Shown one piece after another: positions 1 to 8,841 of a DNA stretch of 64,000 nucleotides. Both the position numbers and the translations under genes were made by a program. The DNA is from Robertkochia flava (GTDB taxonomy: Bacteria > Bacteroidota > Bacteroidia > Flavobacteriales > Flavobacteriaceae). The DNA lies in the NCBI RefSeq assembly GCF_020166515.1, contig NZ_JAINZT010000007.1:1-64000 (forward strand), in the 5' to 3' direction. How positions within the stretch are numbered: the stretch's first letter is position 1; every line of letters begins with the position of its first letter. The notes beneath the pieces were generated by a model. The model had not been told where the DNA came from. It made no database searches and was given only the letters and a program-made list of their open reading frames with translations.

Positions 1-86
1 GCTCACCTCTTCCCATTCCGAACAGAGCAGTTAAGCCCGTCAGCGCCGATGGTACTACGAAAGTGGGAGAGTAGGTCGCCGCCTTC
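1..86 (+). rRNA. rrf: 5S ribosomal RNA, 3' part
   Basis: The window opens inside a 5S rRNA. Seen: the conserved block with CCATTCCGAACAG, then GTTAAGCCCGT, GCGCCGATGGTACT and the closing GGGAGAGTAGGTCGCCGCC, all in the order typical of Bacteroidetes 5S. The first roughly 25-30 bases lie before the window. It should be the last gene of an rRNA operon read to the right, which fits the terminator straight after it. The exact 3' end is uncertain by a few bases. Confidence 0.95.
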
Positions 87-91
87 TTTGA

Positions 92-124
92 AACCCTCAT
101 CATGAAAATGGTGAGGGTTTTTTT
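92..124 (+). terminator. Rho-independent terminator of the rRNA operon
   Basis: A 10-base-pair stem starting CCCTCATCAT, with one G-T wobble, closes on a GAAA tetraloop and is followed by a T run. It lies directly after the 5S rRNA, where an rrn operon terminator is expected. Confidence 0.9.
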
Positions 125-202
125 ATGACCTAAAGTGATGTGTGATGGGGGAAGTGTGACCAGGTACAGGTTACAAGTTACAAGTACAACTGGTACTCTC
201 TA

Positions 203-288
203 CTCCCGACCTACCGTGCTTCGCACAGGCAGGATTTCCTTCGGGAAGGGATGGCAAGCTCCCGACTCCCGACTAACTACTCCCGACT
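203..288. repeat. Short degenerate direct repeats and two small hairpins
   Basis: The intergenic DNA between the rRNA terminator and the first protein gene has no supported gene. It holds CTCCCGACY at 203, 259, 266 and 280, plus two adjacent hairpins: GTGC-TTC-GCAC (216-226, extendable with a bulge to about 210-233) and TTCC-TTCG-GGAA (about 236-247). The look is of REP-like or decaying intergenic repeats. Copy number elsewhere in the genome cannot be seen from here. Confidence 0.55.
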
Positions 289-374
289 CCCCACTCCAAA
301 CTGCCCCATTAACCAGCAAACAGCTTGTAACCTCGAGGTTATTTTTCTTACTTTAGGGCTCCAATTCTTGACAC

Positions 375-1685
375 ATGAGACCCGTATTTTTCTGTTCATT
401 GTTATTCCTCTTTCTTCTGCATTTCGGATTTGCCCAGCACTCCCTGGAAAATGATGTCAATGTTACTCCTTTGACCATATTTGAAGACCCTTCCCTGGTC
501 CCCATTCATCAACAGGTAAAGGCCATTATGGAGGAGGGCATAAGCGGGGAGGCCTTTCCCGGTGCGCAGCTTATGGTAGTAAAGAACGGCCAGATGCTCT
601 TTCATGAGGCTTACGGATTTCATACTTATGACAGCCTGGTGCCTGTAGGGAGAAATGACCTCTACGACCTGGCGTCGGTAACCAAAATAGCTGGAGCATT
701 ACCCGGGTTGATGAAGCTGGTGGATGAAGGGAAGCTCGACCTGGATGTGCCCTTCAGTACATATTGGACCTCCTGGGCCGGGGTTGATGATAAACGTGAC
801 CTTACCCTACGGGAGATCCTTGCACACCAGGCCGGGTTGCACCCCTACATTGTTTTCGTAAATTACCTAAAAAGAAACAACGGAAAGTTCAGAAAGCGCT
901 ACATAAGAAAGGAGTATAGTCCCAAATTTCCCGTGAAGATCACCGACAGTCTTTTTCTGTCCCGGAAATTTAAGGACGCCATGTATAAGGCGATAGACCG
1001 CTCTGCTGTTCAGGATGAAAAAAAGTATAAGTACTCCGGACTCTCCTTTTTATTATACCCCGAACTCATAGAAAATAGCACGGATACCTCCTATCGAACG
1101 TTTGTTCGCAAGACCATCTATGAACCCATAGGAGCGCATTCCCTGATGTTTGTCCCTGAGGGTTGGTATCCGGAACAATTGATCGTACCCACCGAAAGGG
1201 ATACAGTTTTTCGCAATTCCTTGATCAGGGGAAGGGTGCATGATGAAAATGCGAGCCTGATGGGAGGCCTATCAGGAAATGCCGGATTATTTGGTACAGC
1301 AGAAGACCTGGCCAGGCTTATGCAGATGTATTTACAGGATGGCCGGTTCGGGAATAACCAGGTCATTTCCGGGGCAACGGTGAATGAATTCACCCGGGTG
1401 CAGTATCCTGAAAATGGGAATCGCCGCGGACTGGGATTTGATAAACCTTTACTCAATAATAAAGGAAAGGGTATAGAAGATGCCTATCCCGCGCCGGGTG
1501 CCAGCCAGGAAAGTTTCGGGCATTCCGGGTTTACAGGCACCTTTGTCTGGGCCGACCCGAAAGGGGAGTGGGTATTTGTGTTTCTTTCCAATCGCGTATA
1601 TCCCTTCAGAAGTCATTCCGGGATCTACAGTATGAATATTCGCGAAAGACTTTTGCAGGTGTTCTACGATGCCTACCCCGATTAA
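375..1685 (+). CDS. Secreted beta-lactamase-family serine hydrolase
   Basis: A 436-residue protein of the class C beta-lactamase/DD-peptidase fold, probably acting in the periplasm or at the surface. Residues 1-20 form a signal peptide ending before QHSLEND. The nucleophile motif is S101-V-T-K104, the second motif Y220-S-G, and the third GHSGFTG at 382-388 stands for the KTG box. The stretch around 290-320 (SLMGGLSGNAGLFGTAEDLA) is typical of the C-terminal hydrolase domain that many Bacteroidetes fuse to GH3 glycosidases; here it stands alone. Substrate unknown: peptide, ester or a cell-wall fragment are all possible. Monocistronic, convergent with the next gene. Confidence 0.88.
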   Translation: MRPVFFCSLLFLFLLHFGFAQHSLENDVNVTPLTIFEDPSLVPIHQQVKAIMEEGISGEAFPGAQLMVVKNGQMLFHEAYGFHTYDSLVPVGRNDLYDLASVTKIAGALPGLMKLVDEGKLDLDVPFSTYWTSWAGVDDKRDLTLREILAHQAGLHPYIVFVNYLKRNNGKFRKRYIRKEYSPKFPVKITDSLFLSRKFKDAMYKAIDRSAVQDEKKYKYSGLSFLLYPELIENSTDTSYRTFVRKTIYEPIGAHSLMFVPEGWYPEQLIVPTERDTVFRNSLIRGRVHDENASLMGGLSGNAGLFGTAEDLARLMQMYLQDGRFGNNQVISGATVNEFTRVQYPENGNRRGLGFDKPLLNNKGKGIEDAYPAPGASQESFGHSGFTGTFVWADPKGEWVFVFLSNRVYPFRSHSGIYSMNIRERLLQVFYDAYPD

Positions 1686-1705
1686 AGCATACTTCGGAAG
1701 TATTT

Positions 1706-2176
1706 CTAGGGTACCGTGGAGAGCTTTTTTTCATAACACCGGCTGTTGGCCATGTTGGTATACTGGCCGTAACAGGGCATTTGTGTGTACCCGCAACGTT
1801 CATAAAGCCTGATGGCAGCCGTTTGTCTTAAACCGGTTTCCAGGATGCAGCGGCGGTATCCCAATTCCAGGGCCCATTCTTCCAGTTGCTCAAGTACTAA
1901 TGGGGCCAGACGGTAACCGCGATGCGCTTCCCTGGTATACATTCTTTTGATCTCTACAGTGGATTCATTAAATTCCTTAATGGCTCCGCAAGCTACTGCC
2001 TCACCTTCAATATAAAGCAGCACTACATGGCGTATGGCATTTAACTTATTGAACTGATCGTAGAAGGCGTGTTCTTCCCCATCTGTAATCGCCAGATAAG
2101 CATCCAGTTTCTCCACGAGGCCCAGGAAGTCAGGGTGGGAGGCGTTGGTACGGATGATTTTAGTCTGATTCTTCAC
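1706..2176 (-). CDS. GNAT family N-acetyltransferase
   Basis: A 156-residue cytoplasmic acetyltransferase of the GNAT fold. The acetyl-CoA binding region is seen as RMYTREAHRGYRLAPLVLEQ, followed by the usual EEWA-LGYRRCILETG and AIRLYERCGY segments. The start is a GTG at 2176 (VKNQTKIIRTN), because no ATG occurs in frame until deep inside the domain. Its 3' end faces the serine hydrolase with a 20-base gap. The acceptor substrate cannot be told from sequence. Confidence 0.85.
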   Translation of the reverse strand: MKNQTKIIRTNASHPDFLGLVEKLDAYLAITDGEEHAFYDQFNKLNAIRHVVLLYIEGEAVACGAIKEFNESTVEIKRMYTREAHRGYRLAPLVLEQLEEWALELGYRRCILETGLRQTAAIRLYERCGYTQMPCYGQYTNMANSRCYEKKLSTVP

Positions 2177-2303
2177 AACGCAACGGTTTAATGGTTGTTA
2201 ACTTTTTTTGCTGAAAATGCATGACCTGCAAAAAAAATGACAGGCACCGTAGGGGTGCTGGATATCATTTTTTAAGGGAATCTCCTTTATATCCTTAAAG
2301 GTC

Positions 2304-2630
2304 TCAGTTAGAGACAAGTTTAAGTCCGACGATCGAAGCGATCAAAGTCGAAATAAAGAACAGTCGCCAAAATGTAGCGGGTTCTTTAAAAAATATAATA
2401 CCTACCAACACGGTTCCGACGGCTCCGATTCCCGTCCATACGGCATAAGCAGTACCAATGGGTAGTTCGCGGCTTACCTTGACTAACAGGAGCATACTAA
2501 CTGACAAACAGATCAAAAAGCCTGTATACCACCAGGCGGCTTCCGTTCCTGATACTTCTTTTGCCTTTCCAAGGCAGGCTGCAAAGGCTACTTCAAAGAG
2601 TCCGGCGATGATTAACAGTATCCAGTTCAT
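2304..2630 (-). CDS. Small multidrug resistance (SMR) family exporter, SugE/Gdx-like
   Basis: A 108-residue, four-helix inner-membrane exporter. The proton/substrate-coupling Glu13 sits in GLFEVAF, and the signature GTAYAVWTGIGAVG is present, as in the SugE/Gdx branch of SMR proteins, which export guanidinium in characterised members. The E. coli Gdx tryptophan after EVV is a phenylalanine here, so the substrate is less sure. No guanidine riboswitch is apparent in the 53 bases upstream. It lies 53 bases behind the SDR gene, in the same direction, and may share its transcript. Confidence 0.87.
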   Translation of the reverse strand: MNWILLIIAGLFEVAFAACLGKAKEVSGTEAAWWYTGFLICLSVSMLLLVKVSRELPIGTAYAVWTGIGAVGTVLVGIIFFKEPATFWRLFFISTLIASIVGLKLVSN

Positions 2631-2683
2631 TTGTTTTTATGCTTCCATTTCAGGAAATATCCATTTATAAACTAAGAGCAGAT

Positions 2684-3469
2684 CTAAACGCCTTTAAGGT
2701 ATCCTCCATCCAGGGGAATCGCTGTTCCGGTAAGGTAGGCAGCCTTGTCGGAAGCCAGAAAGCTGACCAGGTAACCGTATTCCCGGGGTTCACCGATTCG
2801 GTGCAGCGAATTCTGATCGGCCATTTCTTTTTGGAGTGTTACCATGCTTTTACCGCTGCGTTCCGATTTTTTGCGATTCACTTCTTCGAGTCGCTCTGTA
2901 TCGAAATAACCGGTCAATATGGAATTTACCGTGATGCCATGAGGGCCCAGTTCCTGGGAAAGTGATTTTGACCAGGTTATGATGGAGGCTCTTATGGTAT
3001 TGGAGAGCACCAGTTCAGGCTTGGGTTCTTTCACTGTTACAGAGGTCACATTGATGATGCGCCCGAAGCCTTTTTCTTTCATGTGAGGAACCACTTCCAT
3101 GGTGGTAAAGCAAATAGTGCGGAAGAGCAGGTCGAAAGCCGTTCCGTAATCCTCATCATTCACCTCGGTGACGAAGCCCGGCGGCGGACCAGGGGTGTTG
3201 TTTACCAAAATATCTACAGGATAACTTTTTACGAATTCCCGGATATCCTTTTTATAGCGTTCCAGGTCGGCCATATCGGTACAGATATACCGGTGTTGCT
3301 GGCCGGGCCGCTTTTCCAGTTGATGAAGGAGGTTGTTTAGTTTATCCTCACTTCTGGCCATTAGGGTAACAGAGGCGCCCGACCTGGCCAATTCCCTGGC
3401 TATGCCTTCTCCTATACCCTTGCTGCTGCCCCCTACAAGGGCATGTTTTCCTGTCAGATCGATTTTCAT
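2684..3469 (-). CDS. Atypical short-chain dehydrogenase/reductase
   Basis: A 261-residue Rossmann protein like 3-oxoacyl-ACP reductases. The cofactor loop reads GGSSKGIG (13-20) rather than TGxxxGIG, VNNTPGP stands for NNAG, and Ser143 is kept. The catalytic YxxxK is not: the aligned residues are S156-N-T-I-R160. I recall a BKR-like SDR subgroup lacking a perfect catalytic tetrad, which would fit, so it may be a divergent reductase or non-catalytic. The start MKIDLTGK at 3469 is preferred; an upstream in-frame start would overlap the cupin gene. It follows the cupin gene with a 2-base gap, suggesting an operon. Confidence 0.85.
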   Translation of the reverse strand: MKIDLTGKHALVGGSSKGIGEGIARELARSGASVTLMARSEDKLNNLLHQLEKRPGQQHRYICTDMADLERYKKDIREFVKSYPVDILVNNTPGPPPGFVTEVNDEDYGTAFDLLFRTICFTTMEVVPHMKEKGFGRIINVTSVTVKEPKPELVLSNTIRASIITWSKSLSQELGPHGITVNSILTGYFDTERLEEVNRKKSERSGKSMVTLQKEMADQNSLHRIGEPREYGYLVSFLASDKAAYLTGTAIPLDGGYLKGV

Positions 3470-3471
3470 TT

Positions 3472-3789
3472 CTATTGGTATTCTTCCCGGGGTGGACAAA
3501 AGATATCTGTAATCTTACAAGGGGTAATAGCCTTGCCGCCATGAGTGATATGAGGCTCCAGGTAAACCACGGTGCCGGGGCCATAGATTCTTTTAACGCC
3601 GTCTACAGTGAGTTCAAATTCTCCCTCAGTAACCTGCATGATCTGTTCGTGATAATGGCTGTGCTCGGGAATCTCTGCTCCGGCTTCCACTTCCCAATAC
3701 GCTATGGTGGTTTTTGGAGTGTGCACCATCCTTCCGTGAAACCCCGGAATGATCTCCTTTTGAGGCATGTCTTTAAGTTCGATGTCCAT
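3472..3789 (-). CDS. Cupin domain protein
   Basis: A 105-residue single-domain cupin. The first metal-binding motif is HSHYHEQ followed by TEGEFELTVDG, and the second is PGTVVYLEPHITHGG, so a His-rich metal site is likely. Such proteins range from dioxygenases and isomerases to sensors; nothing here decides. It is the first gene of a probable operon with the atypical SDR, which hints at small-molecule metabolism. Cytoplasmic, no signal peptide. Confidence 0.85.
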   Translation of the reverse strand: MDIELKDMPQKEIIPGFHGRMVHTPKTTIAYWEVEAGAEIPEHSHYHEQIMQVTEGEFELTVDGVKRIYGPGTVVYLEPHITHGGKAITPCKITDIFCPPREEYQ

Positions 3790-3902
3790 GATAGTTGATC
3801 GGTTATATAGTTATACTACTAAATTGTTCTAATATGTTTTAACTAAAAATCTCAATTTCAGATGCTATAATTCACCATCCACCATTCACCACTCTATACT
3901 CT

Positions 3903-4643
3903 CTACAACAATTCCTTTCCTGCGAGGGCAGCACCGATAATTCCGGCTTCATTAAGGGTCTTTGCCGGGATCACGGGTACAGTGATTTTTAAATATTCTT
4001 CTATTTCAGGCAGGTATTTTGCTCCGCCGCCACCAAGAATATACAGATCGGGAGAGAAGAGTAAATTGTAATAGTCGAGCACCTTGTTGATTCGTTTCCC
4101 CCATTTTTTAAAACTGAGTTCCTGTTGTTTTCTTGCAGAATTTGCTGCGTAATGCTCGATCTTTTCATATTCTCTGAAGTGCACCTGTCCCAATTCAAAA
4201 TTAGGGATCAGTACGCCGTTGAAAAATGCACCCGATCCTATTCCGGTACCCAGGGTGATCACCAGTACCAGTCCTTTTTTGTTTTTTCCGGCACCGAAAT
4301 CCATTTCGGCCAGGGCAGCAGCATCGGCATCATTGATCACCTTAAAGGGGAGTCCGATAGATTCACTGAAGTAATCTTCAGCATTGACACCTACCCATTG
4401 TTTGTGCAGATTACTCTCCGTCTGGCAAACGCCGTTCTTGATAGCAGTTGGGAATCCGCAACCTACAGGGCCTTTCCATTTGTGGTGTTTTACGATCTTT
4501 TCTATAACATGGGTAACGGCAGCAGGGGTGGCGGGTCGGGGTGTGGGTATCCGGTAACGTTCAGTAAGCATTTTACCTTTTTTAAGGTCAACTATAGCTC
4601 CTTTTATTCCGGACCCACCTACATCAATGCCAAGAATTTGCAT
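3903..4643 (-). CDS. ppgK: Polyphosphate glucokinase (ROK fold)
   Basis: A 246-residue ROK-type kinase predicted to phosphorylate glucose to glucose-6-phosphate with polyphosphate (often also ATP) as donor. The N-terminal phosphate-binding loop [15 protein letters not shown], the catalytic-base segment [10 protein letters not shown] and the [10 protein letters not shown] loop match the PPGK family closely, as does the end ([11 protein letters not shown] ... [11 protein letters not shown]). Length is normal. It appears to be transcribed alone. A PPK2-type kinase elsewhere in the window (33538) could exchange the same polyphosphate pool. Confidence 0.88.
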   Translation of the reverse strand: MQILGIDVGGSGIKGAIVDLKKGKMLTERYRIPTPRPATPAAVTHVIEKIVKHHKWKGPVGCGFPTAIKNGVCQTESNLHKQWVGVNAEDYFSESIGLPFKVINDADAAALAEMDFGAGKNKKGLVLVITLGTGIGSGAFFNGVLIPNFELGQVHFREYEKIEHYAANSARKQQELSFKKWGKRINKVLDYYNLLFSPDLYILGGGGAKYLPEIEEYLKITVPVIPAKTLNEAGIIGAALAGKELL

Positions 4644-4747
4644 ATATCCTGATATTTTTAAAAACGATTCCTTAAAAATACGGGATTAATGGGTATTTAC
4701 ATAAAATGATTCTCCGGAATGGGAGGAGGGAGTTTAAATTACCAGGG

Positions 4748-5431
4748 TTACACACTTTTCTGAACCACTTCAAATACCTTACTACCATCACATTTAAGGG
4801 TTTTCGAAGGGAATTTAAGCAGGAGCGCATAATCGTGGGTAGCCATAAGAATGGTTCGCCCGCTATTGTTAATTTCTTTTAGCACCTTCATCACTTCTAC
4901 GCTGGTCTGTGGGTCAAGATTTCCGGTGGGTTCATCTGCCAGGATCAGTTCAGGATCGTTGAGCAATGCCCTTGCGATGGCTACACGCTGCTGTTCTCCC
5001 CCGGAGAGCTGATGGGGATATTTAAAGCCTTTGGTTGCCATCCCTACTTTTTTGAGAACCTCATCTATCTTATTATCTATAAGTTCCTTGCTGGTCCATC
5101 CGGTGGCCTTTAGTACGAAAAGCAAGTTGTCGTAGATGGTGCGGTCGGGAAGGAGTTTGAAGTCCTGAAATACGATGCCGAGCTTTCTTCTTAAAAACGG
5201 AATGTCTTTCTCCTTAAGGGTGCGGAGATCAAAGTCTACGATCTCTCCCGAGCCCTGGGTAAGGGGGAGGTCTCCGTAAAGTGTTTTCATAAAACTACTC
5301 TTTCCGCTCCCTGTCTTTCCGATAAGGTAAACAAATTCGCCTTTGTTGATGCTCAGATTGATATCGCTCAATACCAGGTTTTCTCTCTGGTATATGGCAA
5401 CGTCCCGTAATTCAAGAATGACTTCGTTCAT
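4748..5431 (-). CDS. ftsE: Cell-division ABC ATPase FtsE
   Basis: A 227-residue ABC ATPase that in FtsEX couples to FtsX and regulates cell-wall hydrolases at the division site. Walker A is GKTGSGKS, the signature [15 protein letters not shown], Walker B ILADEPTG. The start MNEVILEL at 5431 is preferred over an upstream in-frame start because FtsE proteins begin there. No ftsX lies next to it; the gene is divergent from the TPR-barrel pair across a dyad-rich leader. A LolD-like ATPase cannot be fully excluded. Confidence 0.85.
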   Translation of the reverse strand: MNEVILELRDVAIYQRENLVLSDINLSINKGEFVYLIGKTGSGKSSFMKTLYGDLPLTQGSGEIVDFDLRTLKEKDIPFLRRKLGIVFQDFKLLPDRTIYDNLLFVLKATGWTSKELIDNKIDEVLKKVGMATKGFKYPHQLSGGEQQRVAIARALLNDPELILADEPTGNLDPQTSVEVMKVLKEINNSGRTILMATHDYALLLKFPSKTLKCDGSKVFEVVQKSV

Positions 5432-5807
5432 GATGGTAGATTTGTTCCCGGTAAATATAAGGACTTCTGATCGTGTTTTCATAGTCGCCAGTTTTCAGAA
5501 TGCAATAATCTGCAATGGTTATAAGCATGGAATTTCTGTAAGGATAGAGGTAAGGTGATAAATCCATTGCAGATCAGGGAATTGGAAGGGAGCTCCAGTG
5601 GAGGGCCTGAAGATCGTATCGAACATGCATGATCAGGTGCATGTTATGTAGGAATAAAATGACGGGTTGATTAGAATAATCGTCAGGCCTTACCTGTTCC
5701 TCTTTTTTAATCCATAAATTCCCGGCGATCCATATAATTAACGGGAATTTGCTGCGTTATTAGTATGTTTGTTATTAGTTTCAGATCACTCAACTTAAAA
5801 CCTTCTT
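5432..5807. other. Divergent intergenic region with three inverted repeats
   Basis: No gene is supported in these 376 bases. Seen: ATCTGCAATGG at 5508-5518 with its exact complement at 5564-5574; AACATGCA at 5622-5629 with TGCATGTT at 5638-5645; and AAATTCCCG at 5716-5724 with CGGGAATTT at 5742-5750. A consensus -7 element lies at 5764. The region separates ftsE from the TPR protein gene and probably holds both promoters. Confidence 0.7.
5764..5771 (+). promoter_or_regulatory. -7 promoter element for the TPR-barrel operon
   Basis: TATGTTTG matches the Bacteroidetes -7 consensus TAnnTTTG exactly and lies 36 bases before the start codon at 5808. A well-spaced -33 TTTG is not obvious; the nearest, at 5748-5751, is only 12 bases upstream. 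Confidence 0.5.
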
Positions 5808-8800
5808 ATGCGTGTACTTCGTCATCTCTTTGGTTGTATGCTGTGTCTTTTTTTGATGCCGCTTTTTGCACAGCAATCCAGAATATATACCTATGAAGAT
5901 CGGGAATACCAGGAAGCTTTGGAATTGTATAACAATAAACAATACCAGGCCGCCCAGGCAATTTTTCAAAGGGTTAAGGAGAAGACGGACGATCCGGAAG
6001 TCAAAGCCAATGCCTCGTATTACAATGCCAATGCCGCCATCCGGTTGAATCAACTGGGTGCCGATAAGCTCATGGAAGATTTTGTGAATACCTATCCGAC
6101 GTCTGTAAAGCGCAATTCGGCCTTTATGGATGTTGCCGATTATTACTTTAAACACGGTAAGTATGCCCAGTCTCTTCCCTGGTACAGCCGGGTAGAAGAA
6201 CAGGGAATAAACAGAGGCGAACGCGAATCCTTTAACTTTAAAAAGGGATATGCGCTATTTGCCTCCAGGAAATACGGAGAGGCTCAGAAATACCTCGAGC
6301 GGGTGTCTACATCCTCAAAATTCGGATCTCAGGCTAAATATTATATTGGGTATATGGCCTATCAGTCTGATGATTATAACCAGGCTAACCAGTACTTTGA
6401 ACAAGTCTCCTCCGATCCTGAATTAAGTTCTAACCTGTCGTATTACCAGGCCGATATGAACTTTAAACTCGGTAATTTTGATAAGGCCATTGCTCTGGCA
6501 AAGGAACAGTTGCCCAAAGCCGACAGGAAAGAGATCTCTCAACTCAACAAGATCATTGGAGAGAGTTATTTTAATAAACAGGAATACCAGGCAGCCCTGC
6601 CGTACCTGAAGGCCTATAAAGGAAGTCGCGGGCAATGGACCCTGACCGATTATTACCAATTGGGATATGTGTATTACAAGCAAGGACTTTATGAAGAGGC
6701 AATTTCGGAATTCAATAAGATCACAGAGGGTAGCAATGGTGTAGCTCAGAACGCCTATTACCACCTCGGGGAATGCTATCTGCGCACTAACAGAAAACAG
6801 GAAGCTCTCAATGCATTCAGAAATGCAGCTCAAATGGATTTTAATGCCACCATCAGTAAAGATGCCTGGCTTAATTACGCCAGGCTGAGCTATGAGATCG
6901 GGAACCCGTATGAGAGTGTTCCGGAAGTGCTCACTGCTTACCTGGAGAAGTATCCCGAAAGTGAACACGGGGAGGAGGTCAGAGGTCTTCTGGTAGACTC
7001 CTTTATCACCTCGCGTAATTATGAGGCGGCCCTGGAGCTGTTGCGCAAGAACCGGTCCTATGGCAGTAAATCGGCATACCAGAAGGTGGCTTTTTATTAC
7101 GGGCTTGAATTGTATACCGAGGAACGATTCTCAGAGGCCCGGGAGTATTTTGAGAAAGCACTGGAAGAACCACAGAACGACCTGATCACTGCAAGGGCTA
7201 CCTTCTGGAAGGCAGAATCGGATTACCTTGCCCAGGATTACAATTCGGCCGTTATTGGATATAAACAATTTAAGATGTTGCCCGGAGCCCGAACCACCTC
7301 AGAGTACGGGGATGTCGATTACAACCTGGGGTACGCATATTTTAACCAGAAAGATTATACCAATGCCTCTGGGCATTTCCAGGATTTCGTGAACACAGGT
7401 AGAGGAGAAGGAGAACAGCTTAAGGATGCTTACCTCAGGTTAGGCGATTCAAGGTTCGTTAACCGGGAATACTGGCCTGCGATGGAAGCCTATAATAAGG
7501 TGATCTCACTGGGCGGCAGGGGAGCAGATTATGCGGCCTACCAGAAAGCAGTGTCCTATGGTTTTGTGAACAGGACAGAAGATAAGATCAAGGCTTTAAA
7601 TGAATTTGTAGGTGCCTTTCCTAATTCCACCCTGAAAGACGATGCACTTTACGAAATGGGGAATACGTATGTGAACAGCAACCGTGAGGATGAAGGGGTG
7701 AGGGCTTATCGTAAGATGGTATCCGAATACCCTATGAGCTCCCTGGTCCCCAAAGCAATTCTTAAGGAAGGGCTGGTATATTACAACGGAGGGCAAAACA
7801 GTAAAGCACTGGAGCGATTTAATACTGTGGTTCAGAAATACCAGGGCTCAGAGGAGGCCATGCAGGCGGTGGCAACGGCAAAACTAATTTATGTCGATGA
7901 GGGTCGTGTGAATGAATACGCCAACTGGGTGCGGGAACTGGATTTTGTGGATGTCTCTAATGAGGAGCTGGATAATGCCTCCTTTGAATCGGCCGAGCGC
8001 CATTATGCGGAGAAGAACTTCTCCAGGGGGATTAAGGCCATGGAGTCTTACCTTGGCCAGTTCCCTAAAGGGATTCATCACGTTAAGGCACATTATTACC
8101 TGGCAGAGATGCGCTATGAAACTGACGATAAGGCGGGAGCTCTTGAACATTATGAATTTGTAGCCAATTCGGCAGGAGCCGAATTCAACGAGCCTTCCCT
8201 TTCCAGGGTAGCGGATATCTATCTTGAACAAAGAGAAAATGCAAGGGCTATCCCTTATTTGAAGCGACTGGAACAGGAAGCCAACTATCCGCAAAATATA
8301 ATGTTTGCCCGTTCCAATCTTATGAAGGCCCATTATGAACTTAAGCAATATCAGGAAGCTCTGGCCTATGCCGAGAAGGTACTTGCTGAGAACGGTATCG
8401 ACGACCGTATCAAGGGTGACGCGTGGATCGTTATAGCGCGGTCTGCCCTGGAAACGGGTAACGAGGCCAGAGCAAGACAAGCCTATGGGGAAGTGGCGAA
8501 AGTGGCCACCGGGTCCCTGGCGGCAGAAGCCCTGTACTATGACGCCTTCTTTAAACAAAAGGATGGGAATTACGAAGCCTCCAATACCGCAGCCCAGAAA
8601 CTGGCAAAAGACTATGCTTCCTATAAGGAGATCGGCGCTAAAGGTCTGGTATTGATGGCGAAGAACTTCTATGCCCTGGGTGATGCCTTTCAGGCCACCT
8701 ACATTCTTGAAAACGTTATTAAAAATTTTTCGCAGTTTCCGGAGATTACCGAAGCGGCCGGTCTGGAGCTGGAAAAGATAAGGTCTCAGGAAGCACTAAA

Positions 8801-8831
8801 GAATACTACTTCAGCCCCGGAACAGAAATAA
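5808..8831 (+). CDS. Large secreted tetratricopeptide-repeat protein
   Basis: A 1007-residue protein with a signal peptide (MRVLRHLF ... LFAQQS) and TPR helices over nearly all its length, seen as recurring A-x-x-Y/F and YY-x-G-x-x-Y patterns (for example YYQLGYVYYKQGLYEEAI). It should be periplasmic or lipid-side and act as a scaffold. The next gene, 10 bases downstream, codes for an outer-membrane barrel, so the two probably form one complex or pathway; ftsE lies divergently upstream. I recognise the pairing as common in flavobacteria but know of no assigned function. Confidence 0.85.
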   Translation: MRVLRHLFGCMLCLFLMPLFAQQSRIYTYEDREYQEALELYNNKQYQAAQAIFQRVKEKTDDPEVKANASYYNANAAIRLNQLGADKLMEDFVNTYPTSVKRNSAFMDVADYYFKHGKYAQSLPWYSRVEEQGINRGERESFNFKKGYALFASRKYGEAQKYLERVSTSSKFGSQAKYYIGYMAYQSDDYNQANQYFEQVSSDPELSSNLSYYQADMNFKLGNFDKAIALAKEQLPKADRKEISQLNKIIGESYFNKQEYQAALPYLKAYKGSRGQWTLTDYYQLGYVYYKQGLYEEAISEFNKITEGSNGVAQNAYYHLGECYLRTNRKQEALNAFRNAAQMDFNATISKDAWLNYARLSYEIGNPYESVPEVLTAYLEKYPESEHGEEVRGLLVDSFITSRNYEAALELLRKNRSYGSKSAYQKVAFYYGLELYTEERFSEAREYFEKALEEPQNDLITARATFWKAESDYLAQDYNSAVIGYKQFKMLPGARTTSEYGDVDYNLGYAYFNQKDYTNASGHFQDFVNTGRGEGEQLKDAYLRLGDSRFVNREYWPAMEAYNKVISLGGRGADYAAYQKAVSYGFVNRTEDKIKALNEFVGAFPNSTLKDDALYEMGNTYVNSNREDEGVRAYRKMVSEYPMSSLVPKAILKEGLVYYNGGQNSKALERFNTVVQKYQGSEEAMQAVATAKLIYVDEGRVNEYANWVRELDFVDVSNEELDNASFESAERHYAEKNFSRGIKAMESYLGQFPKGIHHVKAHYYLAEMRYETDDKAGALEHYEFVANSAGAEFNEPSLSRVADIYLEQRENARAIPYLKRLEQEANYPQNIMFARSNLMKAHYELKQYQEALAYAEKVLAENGIDDRIKGDAWIVIARSALETGNEARARQAYGEVAKVATGSLAAEALYYDAFFKQKDGNYEASNTAAQKLAKDYASYKEIGAKGLVLMAKNFYALGDAFQATYILENVIKNFSQFPEITEAAGLELEKIRSQEALKNTTSAPEQK

Positions 8832-8841
8832 AAGCATTGCC

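Noticed and set aside
2570-2683. Guanidine riboswitch before the SMR gene
   Set aside because: Only 53 bases separate it from the gene upstream and no known guanidine motif is seen.
7884-8558. Minus-strand 224-codon frame inside the TPR gene
   Set aside because: Antisense to continuous TPR coding; no start context or domain.
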